Translations under genes and position numbers: made by a program
Part shown: positions 25,609 to 33,105 of the stretch, in pieces
How the letters are laid out: each line of letters opens with the position of its first letter
Numbering within the stretch: the stretch's first letter is position 1
Origin: Polaribacter sp. IC066
GTDB taxonomy: Bacteria; Bacteroidota; Bacteroidia; Flavobacteriales; Flavobacteriaceae
DNA: 33,207 bases
Direction of reading: 5' to 3'
Assembly: GCF_007997085.1 (NCBI RefSeq)
Contig: NZ_VORR01000046.1
Location: 1 to 33,207 of the forward strand
The notes under the pieces: generated by a model
What the model was told of the DNA's origin: nothing
The model's database searches: none
Seen by the model: the letters and a program-made list of their open reading frames with translations, nothing else

Positions 25609-25708
25609 ATAGCTAATTTTAAATGCCTTTCTATCTACAATAGATACTTAATTGCACTTGCCTACTATACTAATAAGAGATAAAGCGTAGTTACATAGAC
25701 AGTTTTTC

Positions 25709-26293
25709 TTAAAAAAAGTTAAAAAAAACTAAAATTAACGTTAAAAGGGCCTTTCTTAACTTCTTAATAGCTCTGTAAATTAAAGTTCTTGAAGTTTCTA
25801 CAGACACCTCTAAAATTGAAGCAATTTCGTCGTATTCTTTATCTTGATTGTATCTTAACAATAAAATATGACGTTGTTTTGGTGTTAATAATTTTAAAGC
25901 GTTTTGCAGTTTAAACACTTTATCGTTTAAAATTTCATCTTCAATTAAATGTTCTTCAAAAGAGGCATCAAAATGTTTGCTTTCTTTTTTTTCATCTAAA
26001 GAAGTCGAATTTAAAAGTATGTTTGTTTTTGTACTTTTTAAAATTTCATTCTTTAACGATCTCATTAAATAATATTTCACATTCTGTGTTTCTGATAACT
26101 TTTTACGGTATTTATACAAATTCAAAAAAAGATCATGAATACAGTCCATCACCCTACTTTTATCCGAAGTAAACTGAACACCATACACAAACAAATCATC
26201 AATATACATATCATACAAAGAGCCAACAGCCTCTAAATCTCCATTTTTTAGCTTTGCCCATAAATTAGTATCTGTAGTTTTAAAGTTTTTCAA
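25709..26293 (-). CDS. ECF RNA polymerase sigma factor (FecI-like) of the SusCD locus
   Basis: The gene encodes 194 residues. Region 2 is AVGSLYDMYIDDLFVYGVQF through DCIHDLFLNLY. Region 4 is LLTPKQRHILLLRY through YDEIASILEVSVETSRTLIYRAIKKLRKAL, with its helix-turn-helix. The start is a TTG at 26293: the upstream in-frame sequence reaches a TAA within six codons without an ATG, and the first internal ATG (residue 29) would cut region 2. It is controlled by the FecR encoded 100 bases downstream and should drive susC onward. The hydrophobic C-terminus (LLTLILVFFNFF) is slightly unusual. Confidence 0.92.
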   Translation of the reverse strand: MKNFKTTDTNLWAKLKNGDLEAVGSLYDMYIDDLFVYGVQFTSDKSRVMDCIHDLFLNLYKYRKKLSETQNVKYYLMRSLKNEILKSTKTNILLNSTSLDEKKESKHFDASFEEHLIEDEILNDKVFKLQNALKLLTPKQRHILLLRYNQDKEYDEIASILEVSVETSRTLIYRAIKKLRKALLTLILVFFNFF

Positions 26294-26633
26294 AAGAATG
26301 GAGACCGTTTAATTTATTATGAACACCCAAATTAGGCTTTCTTGTTGTTTGTAATGAAAATTAAAAGTATGACAACAATAGAAATGAACTCATTAAATTT
26401 CGTAATACCTTTAAAAAATTATGAATACTGTATTATTTATTCTTTTTTATGCCAGATTGCTAAATAAAACACAGCGAATTGAAACAATATCTATATTTAA
26501 AACAGATATTTTTAATTTCTATTATGATTTTAGCAAAAAAAATAATTGAAATAGCATATCAAAATAATAAGTTTTTTCATATTTTATCTTTATAAATTTC
26601 ATTATTTGTACCTTTGTGCGATAATCAAATATT
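26294..26633. other. Gene-free divergent intergenic region
   Basis: This stretch separates the divergent ECF sigma gene and the operon starting at 26634. It is very AT-rich, holds an inverted pair (AATATCT at 26486-26492 with AGATATT at 26504-26510, then TTTT), and ends in the promoter box at 26609. No convincing gene was seen. Confidence 0.45.
26609..26616 (+). promoter_or_regulatory. Probable -7 promoter element (TACCTTTG) of the 26634-29733 operon
   Basis: TACCTTTG matches TAnnTTTG exactly, 17 bases before the ATG at 26634, giving a leader of about ten bases. Confidence 0.6.
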
Positions 26634-26837
26634 ATGAAATTAATACTACTTACTATCGGATTATTAGCACTCGGTGTTGCAGGAATTGCCATTAAACTTT
26701 GGGCAAAGAAAGACGGCGAATTTGCAGGAACTTGCGCAAGCCAGAACCCAATGTTAAATAAAAATGGCGAAGCTTGTGGTTTTTGTGGAAAACCAGCAGA
26801 AGAGTTTGATACTTGTGCAGAACCTCAACATAATTAA
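26634..26837 (+). CDS. Small single-helix membrane protein with a Cys-x2-Cys motif
   Basis: The gene encodes 67 residues: an N-terminal hydrophobic helix (about 3-23), a basic stretch (KLWAKKDG), then a soluble tail with four cysteines (C34, C48, C51 and C61, in GTCASQ, EACGFCGK and DTCAE). The cysteine pattern suggests a metal or Fe-S site, or a disulfide pair. I recall similar conserved flavobacterial proteins described only as membrane or secreted proteins. It is the first gene of a four-gene operon and is followed after 15 bases by the GT2-like gene. No activity can be named. Confidence 0.8.
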   Translation: MKLILLTIGLLALGVAGIAIKLWAKKDGEFAGTCASQNPMLNKNGEACGFCGKPAEEFDTCAEPQHN

Positions 26838-26852
26838 TCTTATTTCTGCACG

Positions 26853-27956
26853 ATGATTTTAACTGTAGTTTTCTACTCTTTCGTAGCATGTACAGCAATC
26901 CAAATCATCTATTATCTCCTTTTTTCTACATTTCTTTTTAAACAAAAGAAAAAAGACGCAAAAACGGAACACGTTCCGGTATCTGTTATTGTGTATTCAA
27001 AAAATAATACTTCTGAATTAGAAGACTACCTGCCTTTTATTATAGACCAAGAATACCCAATATTCGAAATTGTTTTAATAAACAATGCCTCTTCAGATGA
27101 TTCTATAGACACCATGAAGGCTTTTCAAAAAAAACACGAAAACATTAAAATTGTTTCTGTAGAAAATAATGAAGCCTTTTGGAATAATAAAAAATATGCC
27201 TTAACACTGGGCATAAAAGCAGCGAAACACGATCATTTATTATTTACAAATGCTACTTCTAAACCTCTTTCTAAAACCTGGATTGCTCAAATGAGTTCTA
27301 AATTTACCTTTAAAAGAACCATTGTATTAGCCTACACAAAAATTAAAAGAGAAAAATCATTTACCAATCTGTTAATTCGGTTTCATAATTTACTAAAAGC
27401 ACTTAAATGCTTTTCTTTTGCAAAAACAGGAACTCCTTTTCTAGCATTTAGTAATAATTTAGCATACACAAAAGCAGATTTTTTTAAGGTAAATGGATTC
27501 ATCAATCATCTAAAAATAAAAAATGGCGAAGATGATTTATTTATCAGAGATGCTGCCACAAAAAAAAATATAACATTTACGATTGCGGAAGCTAGTTTTA
27601 CAGAAACAGATGCTCAAACATCTTTTAAAGAATGGTTTCAAGATGTAAGAATTACAAATTCTTTAAGAGAGCACTACAAATTTAAACATCGTTTTTTATT
27701 GGGTCTTTTTATTTTCTCGAAAACACTTTTTTATATTTTGGCTGCTGTATTATTTTTCTTTTATCCCTATAACATAATAGGGGCTTTTGTTGGCGTCTAT
27801 GTGCTAGTTCAATATCTAGTCATTGGTTTTTCTGCAAAAAAGCTACAAGAAACGCAACTATTATTTTTCTTACCTTTTTTAGAAATTGCACTACTATTGA
27901 TTCAAATTAGTATATTTAGTGCCAATTTGATTTCAAAACCAAATCATTGGAAATAA
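26853..27956 (+). CDS. GT2-like membrane glycosyltransferase with degenerate DxD motif
   Basis: The gene encodes 367 residues: an N-terminal membrane helix (about 3-25), a GT-A domain of glycosyltransferase family 2 (about 43-260, with VSVIVYSKNN, EIVLINNASSDDS and ALTLGIKAAKHDHLLFTN), and two or three C-terminal membrane helices (about 275-360). Where active members have a metal-binding D-x-D, this protein reads N133-A-T135 (LLFTNATSKPLSKTWI). The later acidic pair is kept (NGEDDLF), but the Q-x-x-R-W-type segment reads WFQDVRITNSL. The reading frame is intact. It could be an inactive scaffold or a diverged transferase. Its stop overlaps the start of the following sigma gene by 10 bases. Confidence 0.8.
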   Translation: MILTVVFYSFVACTAIQIIYYLLFSTFLFKQKKKDAKTEHVPVSVIVYSKNNTSELEDYLPFIIDQEYPIFEIVLINNASSDDSIDTMKAFQKKHENIKIVSVENNEAFWNNKKYALTLGIKAAKHDHLLFTNATSKPLSKTWIAQMSSKFTFKRTIVLAYTKIKREKSFTNLLIRFHNLLKALKCFSFAKTGTPFLAFSNNLAYTKADFFKVNGFINHLKIKNGEDDLFIRDAATKKNITFTIAEASFTETDAQTSFKEWFQDVRITNSLREHYKFKHRFLLGLFIFSKTLFYILAAVLFFFYPYNIIGAFVGVYVLVQYLVIGFSAKKLQETQLLFFLPFLEIALLLIQISIFSANLISKPNHWK

Positions 27957-28510
27957 ACAACACTAAAATTGAACTAAATATTTTAAAAGCCAAAGAAGGC
28001 AACCAAGCTGCATTTCGTTTTTTGTTAGATACATTTTGGAGTGCTGTTTATAACTATCAACTAAAAAGGACAAAAAATGAAAATGAGGCAGAAGATATTG
28101 CCATTCAAACATTCTCGAAAGCCTTTGATAAAATACACACGTTTGATGATCAATATGTCTTTAAAACTTGGTTAATAGCCATTTCTAAAAATGTACATAT
28201 CGATTTACTACGCAAGAAAAAAACATCAATTTTTATAGAAACCACTAAAGAACAAGAAGAAAAAGTATATATGGTGGTTGATGAAAATCCGACGCCAGAA
28301 GATAAAATAATAAGAGAACAAAATTTAGCCAAGTTGTTAAGAGATATAAAACAACTAAAACCTAAATACCAAGAAGTTATACAATTACGCTATTTTCAAG
28401 AATTGAGTTATAAAGAAATTTCTGCTCAAATTAATGAACCTATGAACAACGTAAAAGTAAAATTATTACGTGCTAAAAAATTGTTAGCAGCTATTATTAA
28501 GAAGACTTAA
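27947..28510 (+). CDS. ECF RNA polymerase sigma factor without adjacent anti-sigma gene
   Basis: The gene encodes 187 residues. Region 2 is AFRFLLDTFWSAVYNYQLKR through DIAIQTFSKAFDKI and VFKTWLIAISKNVHIDLLRKK. Region 4 is LKPKYQEVIQLRYFQELSYKEISAQI through VKVKLLRAKKLL. The start is a TTG at 27947, inside the end of the GT2-like gene; the next in-frame stop upstream is at 27917-27919 and there is no ATG near the N-terminus. The Nramp-like gene begins 2 bases after its stop. No FecR-like or zinc-type anti-sigma gene is nearby, so its control is unclear. The small Cys-containing membrane protein of the operon is a speculative partner. Confidence 0.9.
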   Translation: MEINNTKIELNILKAKEGNQAAFRFLLDTFWSAVYNYQLKRTKNENEAEDIAIQTFSKAFDKIHTFDDQYVFKTWLIAISKNVHIDLLRKKKTSIFIETTKEQEEKVYMVVDENPTPEDKIIREQNLAKLLRDIKQLKPKYQEVIQLRYFQELSYKEISAQINEPMNNVKVKLLRAKKLLAAIIKKT

Positions 28511-28512
28511 CA

Positions 28513-29733
28513 ATGAAAAAATCATTCTTACAATCTTTAGGACCCGGTTTATTATTTGCAGGCGCGGCAATAGGTGTATCTCATTTGGTACAATCTACAA
28601 AAGCAGGTGCAGAGTTTGGTTTTGGCTTACTTTGGGCTTTATTATTGGTACATATTTTTAAATATCCTTTTTTTCAATTCGGACCGCGATACGCAGCTGC
28701 AACAGGTGAAACTTTATTAGATGGCTATAAAAAACTAGGAAAAGGAGTTTTAGCTACCTATTATATCTTGAATTTCGGAACAATGTTTACCATACAAGCC
28801 GCTGTTACAATGGTTACTGCTGGTTTGGCATCGCAGTTATTCGGAATGACAAGCAACCTTGTTCTATGGTCTGTTATCTTATTAATTATTAGCATTTTAA
28901 TTCTTTTAATTGGTAAATATAAATTGTTAGATAATTTGATGAAATATATCATCATTATCTTAACAATTAGCACAATTACAGCGGTTTCAATGGCCTTATT
29001 TAGCTCTAAAGAAGCCTTTGATGTAAGTCAGATTATACCATCGGGCACCGTTGAAATCACTTTTTTAATTGCATTTTTAGGTTGGATGCCAGCACCTTTA
29101 GATATTTCTATTTGGCACTCTATTTGGTCTGTTGAAAAAAGTAAAAACACACTCACCAAAATAACTCCGAAAAATGCTATTTTCGATTTTAATGTTGGGT
29201 ATATCGGCACTTTAATTTTGGGAATTTGCTTTGTACTTTTAGGAGCTTTGGTGATGTATAAATCTGGAGAAACTTTTTCTGATAAAGGAGGCGCTTTTGC
29301 AGCACAATTAATTACGCTGTACACCAAAAACTTGGGCGATTATTCTTATATTTTAATTGCTGCTGCTGCTTTTACAACGATGTTTAGCACTACAATTACA
29401 ACGCTAGATGCATCACCAAGAGCCATGGATAGAAGCTCTAAATTACTATTTGATAAGGAATTTAAATTCGGATATTGGTTTTGGATCCTTTTTCTATTTG
29501 CTGGTACTTTTATAATTCTTCAATTTTATTTAGCAGATATGGGTAGTTTGATAAAAATAGCAACAATCTTATCCTTTTTAACAGCACCTTTTTACGCCAT
29601 TTTAAATTATGTTTTAATTACTGGTAAACATACTCCTAAAGAACATCAACCAAAATTATTTACGAAAGTTTTAAGTATTGTTGGTATTATTTTTTTACTA
29701 GGATTTAGTACTTGGTTTTTATTTAATTTATAG
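28513..29733 (+). CDS. Nramp-superfamily transporter lacking the canonical metal-site motif
   Basis: The gene encodes 406 residues with about 11 membrane helices, the Nramp/LeuT-fold length. The N-terminal pattern SLGPGLLFAGAAIGVSHLVQ and the TM6 segment LGWMPAPLDISIW place it in the Nramp superfamily. Classical Mn/Fe transporters carry D-P-G-N in TM1 and M-P-H in TM6. Here the aligned positions read GVSH (21-24) and M-P-A, so the usual transition-metal ligands Asp and Asn are absent. Related proteins have been called Nramp-related magnesium or other-substrate transporters; the substrate here is not predictable. It is last in the operon, translated 2 bases after the ECF sigma gene. Confidence 0.85.
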   Translation: MKKSFLQSLGPGLLFAGAAIGVSHLVQSTKAGAEFGFGLLWALLLVHIFKYPFFQFGPRYAAATGETLLDGYKKLGKGVLATYYILNFGTMFTIQAAVTMVTAGLASQLFGMTSNLVLWSVILLIISILILLIGKYKLLDNLMKYIIIILTISTITAVSMALFSSKEAFDVSQIIPSGTVEITFLIAFLGWMPAPLDISIWHSIWSVEKSKNTLTKITPKNAIFDFNVGYIGTLILGICFVLLGALVMYKSGETFSDKGGAFAAQLITLYTKNLGDYSYILIAAAAFTTMFSTTITTLDASPRAMDRSSKLLFDKEFKFGYWFWILFLFAGTFIILQFYLADMGSLIKIATILSFLTAPFYAILNYVLITGKHTPKEHQPKLFTKVLSIVGIIFLLGFSTWFLFNL

Positions 29734-30235
29734 CATATTTTGTAAACCTAAAAAAAAATACTTGAATTTTTATGCGATACAATCCAAAACTGATTGTGCA
29801 AATCAAAACAAATTGAGAAAATAACTATTTTTTTTGATATTTCATACCATTAGTGTCCGATTAAAACTATTTTTAGTTTTGATAAAACCCTGCTAAAATA
29901 AAGAATCCTACTAATTTTATTAAATGACACCTTACTTTTTGAAAGTAATTTGATAAGGATAACATAGACCGTTTAAATTATGTGTGTTTGTCAGATAGTT
30001 AGAATCAAGTCTTGGTTCTCTCTGCCGATAAACATATTGATTCTAAAAACGGAGCAATTTTGAATCTTTTATACGACTAGTATAATTTCATATCATATTT
30101 TCAAGCTGCTATTTTTGAATACAATAAATTTAAATCGTCTTTATTTGGAAACCTTTAAAATTACCGAATTCTATACTTCGTAACAATTATCTTTCTCTAA
30201 ATTCTTTGTAAATTTGCAATTCAAATAAAAATACA
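29734..30235. other. Gene-free region between the Nramp-like gene and lipA
   Basis: I see no ORF supported by composition or similarity. It contains a small hairpin (TTACTTT/AAAGTAA, 29932-29948) without a U-tract. The patch at about 29980-30060 is less AT-rich and could be the relic of a lost gene or insertion element, but nothing in it translates to a family I recognise. The 3' end holds the lipA promoter box. Confidence 0.4.
30209..30216 (+). promoter_or_regulatory. Probable -7 promoter element (TAAATTTG) of lipA
   Basis: TAAATTTG fits TAnnTTTG exactly and is 19 bases before the lipA ATG. A TTG overlaps just upstream (30206-30208), too close to be the -33 element. Confidence 0.55.
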
Positions 30236-31105
30236 ATGGCGATAGAAACTGCAGTACTACCTGAAAGACCAAAAAAACCGAAATGGTTGCGTGTAAAGCT
30301 ACCCGTTGGTAAGAAATACAATGAATTAAGAGGTCTTGTTGATAAATATAAATTAAACACCATTTGTGCAAGTGGAAGTTGCCCAAACATGGGCGAGTGT
30401 TGGGGCGAAGGAACCGCAACCTTTATGATTTTAGGGAATGTTTGCACACGATCTTGCGGATTTTGTGGTGTTAAAACCGGAAGACCAGAAACTGTAGAAT
30501 GGGATGAACCTGAAAAAGTTGCACGTTCTATAAAAATTATGGGCATTAAACACGCCGTAATTACCTCTGTAGATAGAGATGATTTAAAAGATGGTGGCTC
30601 TATTATTTGGGCAGAAACTGTTGATGCGATCAGAAGATCAAATCCGAATACAACTTTAGAAACTTTAATTCCTGATTTTCAAGGAAACACTAATCAAATA
30701 GATCGTATTATAGAAGTGCATCCCGAAGTGGTTTCTCATAATATGGAAACTGTAAGAAGATTAACACGTGAAGTTAGAATTCAAGCAAAATACGACAGAA
30801 GTTTAGGGGTTTTAAAATACCTAAAAGATAACGGAATGCGTTCTAAAACAGGTCTAATGCTGGGTTTAGGTGAAACTGAAGAAGAAGTAATACAAACCAT
30901 GAGAGACTTGCAAGGTGTTGGTTTAGATGTTTTAACCATTGGTCAATATTTACAACCAACTAAAAAACATTTGCCTTTAAAAGAGTTTGTTACACCAGAG
31001 CAATTTAAAAAATACGAAACTATTGGTTTAGAAATGGGCTTTATGTATGTAGAAAGTGGCCCTTTAGTGCGTTCTTCTTATAAGGCGCATAAGCACGCTA
31101 AATAA
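30236..31105 (+). CDS. lipA: Lipoyl synthase
   Basis: This radical-SAM enzyme inserts two sulfurs into the octanoyl group on lipoyl-carrier proteins (E2 subunits, GcvH). It is 289 residues, typical length. The auxiliary cluster cysteines are C44, C49 and C55 (ICASGSCPNMGECW). The radical-SAM cysteines are C70, C74 and C77 (NVCTRSCGFCGVKTG). The conserved C-terminal RSSY (279-282), whose Ser ligates the auxiliary cluster, is present. Other signatures are VITSVDRDDLKDGGS and GLMLGLGETEEEV. The gene stands alone, with its own promoter box and a palindromic terminator. No lipB is in the window. Confidence 0.98.
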   Translation: MAIETAVLPERPKKPKWLRVKLPVGKKYNELRGLVDKYKLNTICASGSCPNMGECWGEGTATFMILGNVCTRSCGFCGVKTGRPETVEWDEPEKVARSIKIMGIKHAVITSVDRDDLKDGGSIIWAETVDAIRRSNPNTTLETLIPDFQGNTNQIDRIIEVHPEVVSHNMETVRRLTREVRIQAKYDRSLGVLKYLKDNGMRSKTGLMLGLGETEEEVIQTMRDLQGVGLDVLTIGQYLQPTKKHLPLKEFVTPEQFKKYETIGLEMGFMYVESGPLVRSSYKAHKHAK

Positions 31106-31158
31106 AAGCGGTAAAATAAGAACCATTGAGTTTAATAAATTATCAAATTTTTATCTAA

Positions 31159-31198
31159 TAAAAAAAAACGATTCTAAATTTAGAATCGTTTTTTTTTA
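31159..31198. terminator. 40-nt perfect palindromic terminator after lipA
   Basis: The core CGATTCTAAATTTAGAATCG (31169-31188) is flanked by nine A on the left and nine T on the right, so the whole 40 bases are self-complementary. The RNA forms a short-loop hairpin with an A-tract/U-tract extension. It works as an intrinsic terminator on either strand and sits 53 bases past the lipA stop. Confidence 0.92.
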
Positions 31199-31247
31199 GT
31201 TAAATTGAAACACAATGTGTCTTTTGAAGTTATAAATATCAAACATA

Positions 31248-31268
31248 TAATTTTGGCACAGTGCTTGA
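31248..31268 (+). promoter_or_regulatory. Orphan promoter: TAATTTTG box overlapping a near sigma-54 promoter
   Basis: TAATTTTG (31248-31255) fits TAnnTTTG, with a TTG at 31224-31226 and a 21-base gap, within the range reported for Bacteroidota. Overlapping it, TGGCAC (31254-31259), five bases and TTGA (31265-31268) match the sigma-54 -24/-12 consensus TGGCAC-N5-TTGC except for the final base. That final C is normally strongly conserved, so the sigma-54 reading is tentative. Confidence 0.4.
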
Positions 31269-31374
31269 TAATACTTGAAAGAAGAGACGTAGTAAACCTC
31301 TTTATTGTGTAAATTATTAGTTGAATTATTTAATTTCTAAAACCATTTCTTAGCCGAGATGGTTTTCTTTTTTT
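31262..31374 (+). ncRNA. Candidate small RNA between lipA and the dipeptidase gene
   Basis: A promoter-like segment (31248-31268) and a U-tract terminator (31339-31374) enclose about 100 bases that contain no ATG and no open frame. An inner hairpin can form (AAGAG / CTCTT at about 31281-31302) ahead of the terminator hairpin. It lies after the lipA terminator, so it would need its own promoter. It ends just before the 3' end of the convergent dipeptidase gene. The alternative is that the hairpin is only a second terminator for lipA. Confidence 0.3.
31339..31374 (+). terminator. Hairpin with U-tract (plus strand)
   Basis: AAAACCAT (31339-31346) pairs with ATGGTTTT (31359-31366) around a 12-base loop, followed by CTTTTTTTC. 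On the minus strand no U-tract follows, so it serves transcription from the left, not the dipeptidase gene. Confidence 0.65.
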
Positions 31375-31386
31375 CAACTAAAAAAT

Positions 31387-32670
31387 TTACATTTTTGCTG
31401 CCTGTATTTTTTGAGCAACTACCTCTACCTCGTCTAAAACTCTTAACAAATTTCCGTTCCAAAGTTGCGCTATCTGCGCCTCTGTGTAGCCTCTTTTAAC
31501 CAACTCTATAGTTACATTTAACGTTTCAGAAGCATCATTCCAACCTTCAACGCCACCACCACCGTCAAAATCTGAACTAATACCAACATGATCTATGCCT
31601 ATTTTACCGACCAAATAATCGATATGATTTACAAAATCTGCTACATTTACAGGATTTATCAAAGAATTGTCTTCGCTACTTTTTGCCTCTTTAGAGAGCT
31701 TCATATAGATCGCAATGGCATCGTCTTGCGCCTTCCCTGTTAATTTTCGAATATCATTTCTCGGAATTAGCTCTAAATTTTGCTCTTTAGCCAAAACCTC
31801 AATTTTTTTAATTAGCGCTTCTTGATACTTTTTATCTTTTTCTGTATCGATATAAGAACTAAAAGCCACCGTTTGCACAACGCCTCCATTCTCTTTTAGC
31901 CATCCTAACTGCTCATCGTCTAAATTTCTACTATGATTGCACAATGCTCTTGCAGATGAATGAGAAGCTATAATAGGGGCTTTAGACAATTCGATCATAT
32001 CTTTCATTGCTTCTTTTGAAGGATGAGAGACATCAATCATCATTCCCCATTTATTCATTTCTTTAATGACTTCCTTACCCAAATCACTTACACCGTTATG
32101 TAACCAAACACCCTCTTTTTCGCCAGTATTAGAATCACAAAACTGACTATGACCATTATGAGAAAGACTCATATATCTTGCTCCTAAATCATAAAATTGC
32201 TTTACCCTAGAAATATCGGTTCCTAAAGGATACGCATTTTCTACACCAATCATTGCAACTTTTTTACCTGACGCATAGATTTTTCTAGCTTCAGCAGAAG
32301 TTGTTGCCAAAGCAATTCTTTTAGGTGCAATTTCTTTTGTTAGTTTATGAATTGCATCAAACTTACTCATTGCATTTGTATATGCTTTATCATATCCTTG
32401 CTCATTCAAATCTCCTTGCCCCGTATACACAATAAAAAAGGCAACATCTAAACCTCCAGCTTCCATATTTGGAAGATTTACTTGGTTGGTAAGTTTCTGT
32501 GTGTAATTAACGGCATCTGTAAAATTAGCCACATTAATATCTACGTGCGTATCTACAGTCATCACGCGCTCGTGAATTTCTTTAGCCTTATCTGATCTAT
32601 TCTCGCTCATTTTTTCTTTTTTACAGGATATTACTAAAAATAGCATTGTTAAAATTTTTAAAAACTTCAT
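31387..32670 (-). CDS. Lipoprotein membrane dipeptidase (peptidase M19)
   Basis: The gene encodes 427 residues. The lipoprotein signal ends in VISC (Cys16) and is followed by basic residues (KKEK) without an acidic export run, so a periplasmic location is more likely than the surface. M19 metal ligands are visible: H42-x-D44 in VDTHVDIN, Glu in IGVENAYP, and two His in MIDVSHPS and IIASHSS. Downstream are conserved HVGISSDFDGGGG and WNGNLLRVLDEV. The fold is the renal-dipeptidase TIM barrel, which hydrolyses a broad range of dipeptides and some D-containing ones. It stands alone with no operon partner. It could finish the digestion of dipeptides, including those from the SusCD locus, but no link is visible in the sequence. 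Confidence 0.93.
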   Translation of the reverse strand: MKFLKILTMLFLVISCKKEKMSENRSDKAKEIHERVMTVDTHVDINVANFTDAVNYTQKLTNQVNLPNMEAGGLDVAFFIVYTGQGDLNEQGYDKAYTNAMSKFDAIHKLTKEIAPKRIALATTSAEARKIYASGKKVAMIGVENAYPLGTDISRVKQFYDLGARYMSLSHNGHSQFCDSNTGEKEGVWLHNGVSDLGKEVIKEMNKWGMMIDVSHPSKEAMKDMIELSKAPIIASHSSARALCNHSRNLDDEQLGWLKENGGVVQTVAFSSYIDTEKDKKYQEALIKKIEVLAKEQNLELIPRNDIRKLTGKAQDDAIAIYMKLSKEAKSSEDNSLINPVNVADFVNHIDYLVGKIGIDHVGISSDFDGGGGVEGWNDASETLNVTIELVKRGYTEAQIAQLWNGNLLRVLDEVEVVAQKIQAAKM

Positions 32671-32730
32671 AAAATATGATTAATTGGTTCGTGTTTAAAG
32701 GTACTAAACAATTCTTGAATCACTTTAAAC

Positions 32731-32786
32731 CAAAAAAAAAATCATCTAAAATATAATTCTAGACGAAATCTACTACTATTTATAAA
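32731..32786 (-). repeat. Hairpin/terminator element, copy 1
   Basis: On the minus strand CGTCTAGAAT and ATTTTAGATG form a stem with two G-U wobbles around a TAT loop, followed by ATTTTTTTTTT, which is an intrinsic terminator. The 56 bases are about 88% identical to copy 2 by eye (six substitutions and one gap). It sits upstream of the dipeptidase start, so it would end a minus-strand transcript coming from the right. Confidence 0.65.
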
Positions 32787-33105
32787 AGTTTTCACTTTTA
32801 AAATTTTAAAAATGTTTTTAATTCAAAGACAAATAAACAATCCTTATTAGATTCAATAAATACTTTTTCGTTTAGCCGTTTAAAGAAGGTGTTGAATTGA
32901 TCTCATTAACCGTTACCGATTTGTAAAATCATCCTAAAATTAAAAAGCATTCTTAAAATTAAGTGACAATTTAAAAAATTTTAGAATGAACAAAGTTTTT
33001 TAGTTAGCTAAATGCTTTACTCGAAGATAAGTTCCTATTTAGCTGAAAAAGTGGCTTTACGATAATTTAGGAATCAGATGACAGCAGACTTCAATATTTC
33101 TGAAA

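Noticed and set aside
25632..25646. TATCTA/TAGATA hairpin between the ECF sigma and FecR genes
   Set aside because: A 6-bp A/T-rich stem with a 3-base loop is expected by chance in this composition.
13729..26293. Ordinary polysaccharide utilisation locus
   Set aside because: No glycoside hydrolase, polysaccharide lyase, carbohydrate esterase or sulfatase gene is present. The enzymes are S51 and M20 peptidases.
26421..26549. 42-codon ORF in the region between the ECF sigma gene and the 26634 operon
   Set aside because: Composition is that of AT-rich noncoding DNA, there is no family resemblance and no promoter box before it. It is probably chance.
29980..30070. Possible transposase relic in the gap before lipA
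   Set aside because: Both strands were read, but the translations are broken by stops and match nothing I recognise.
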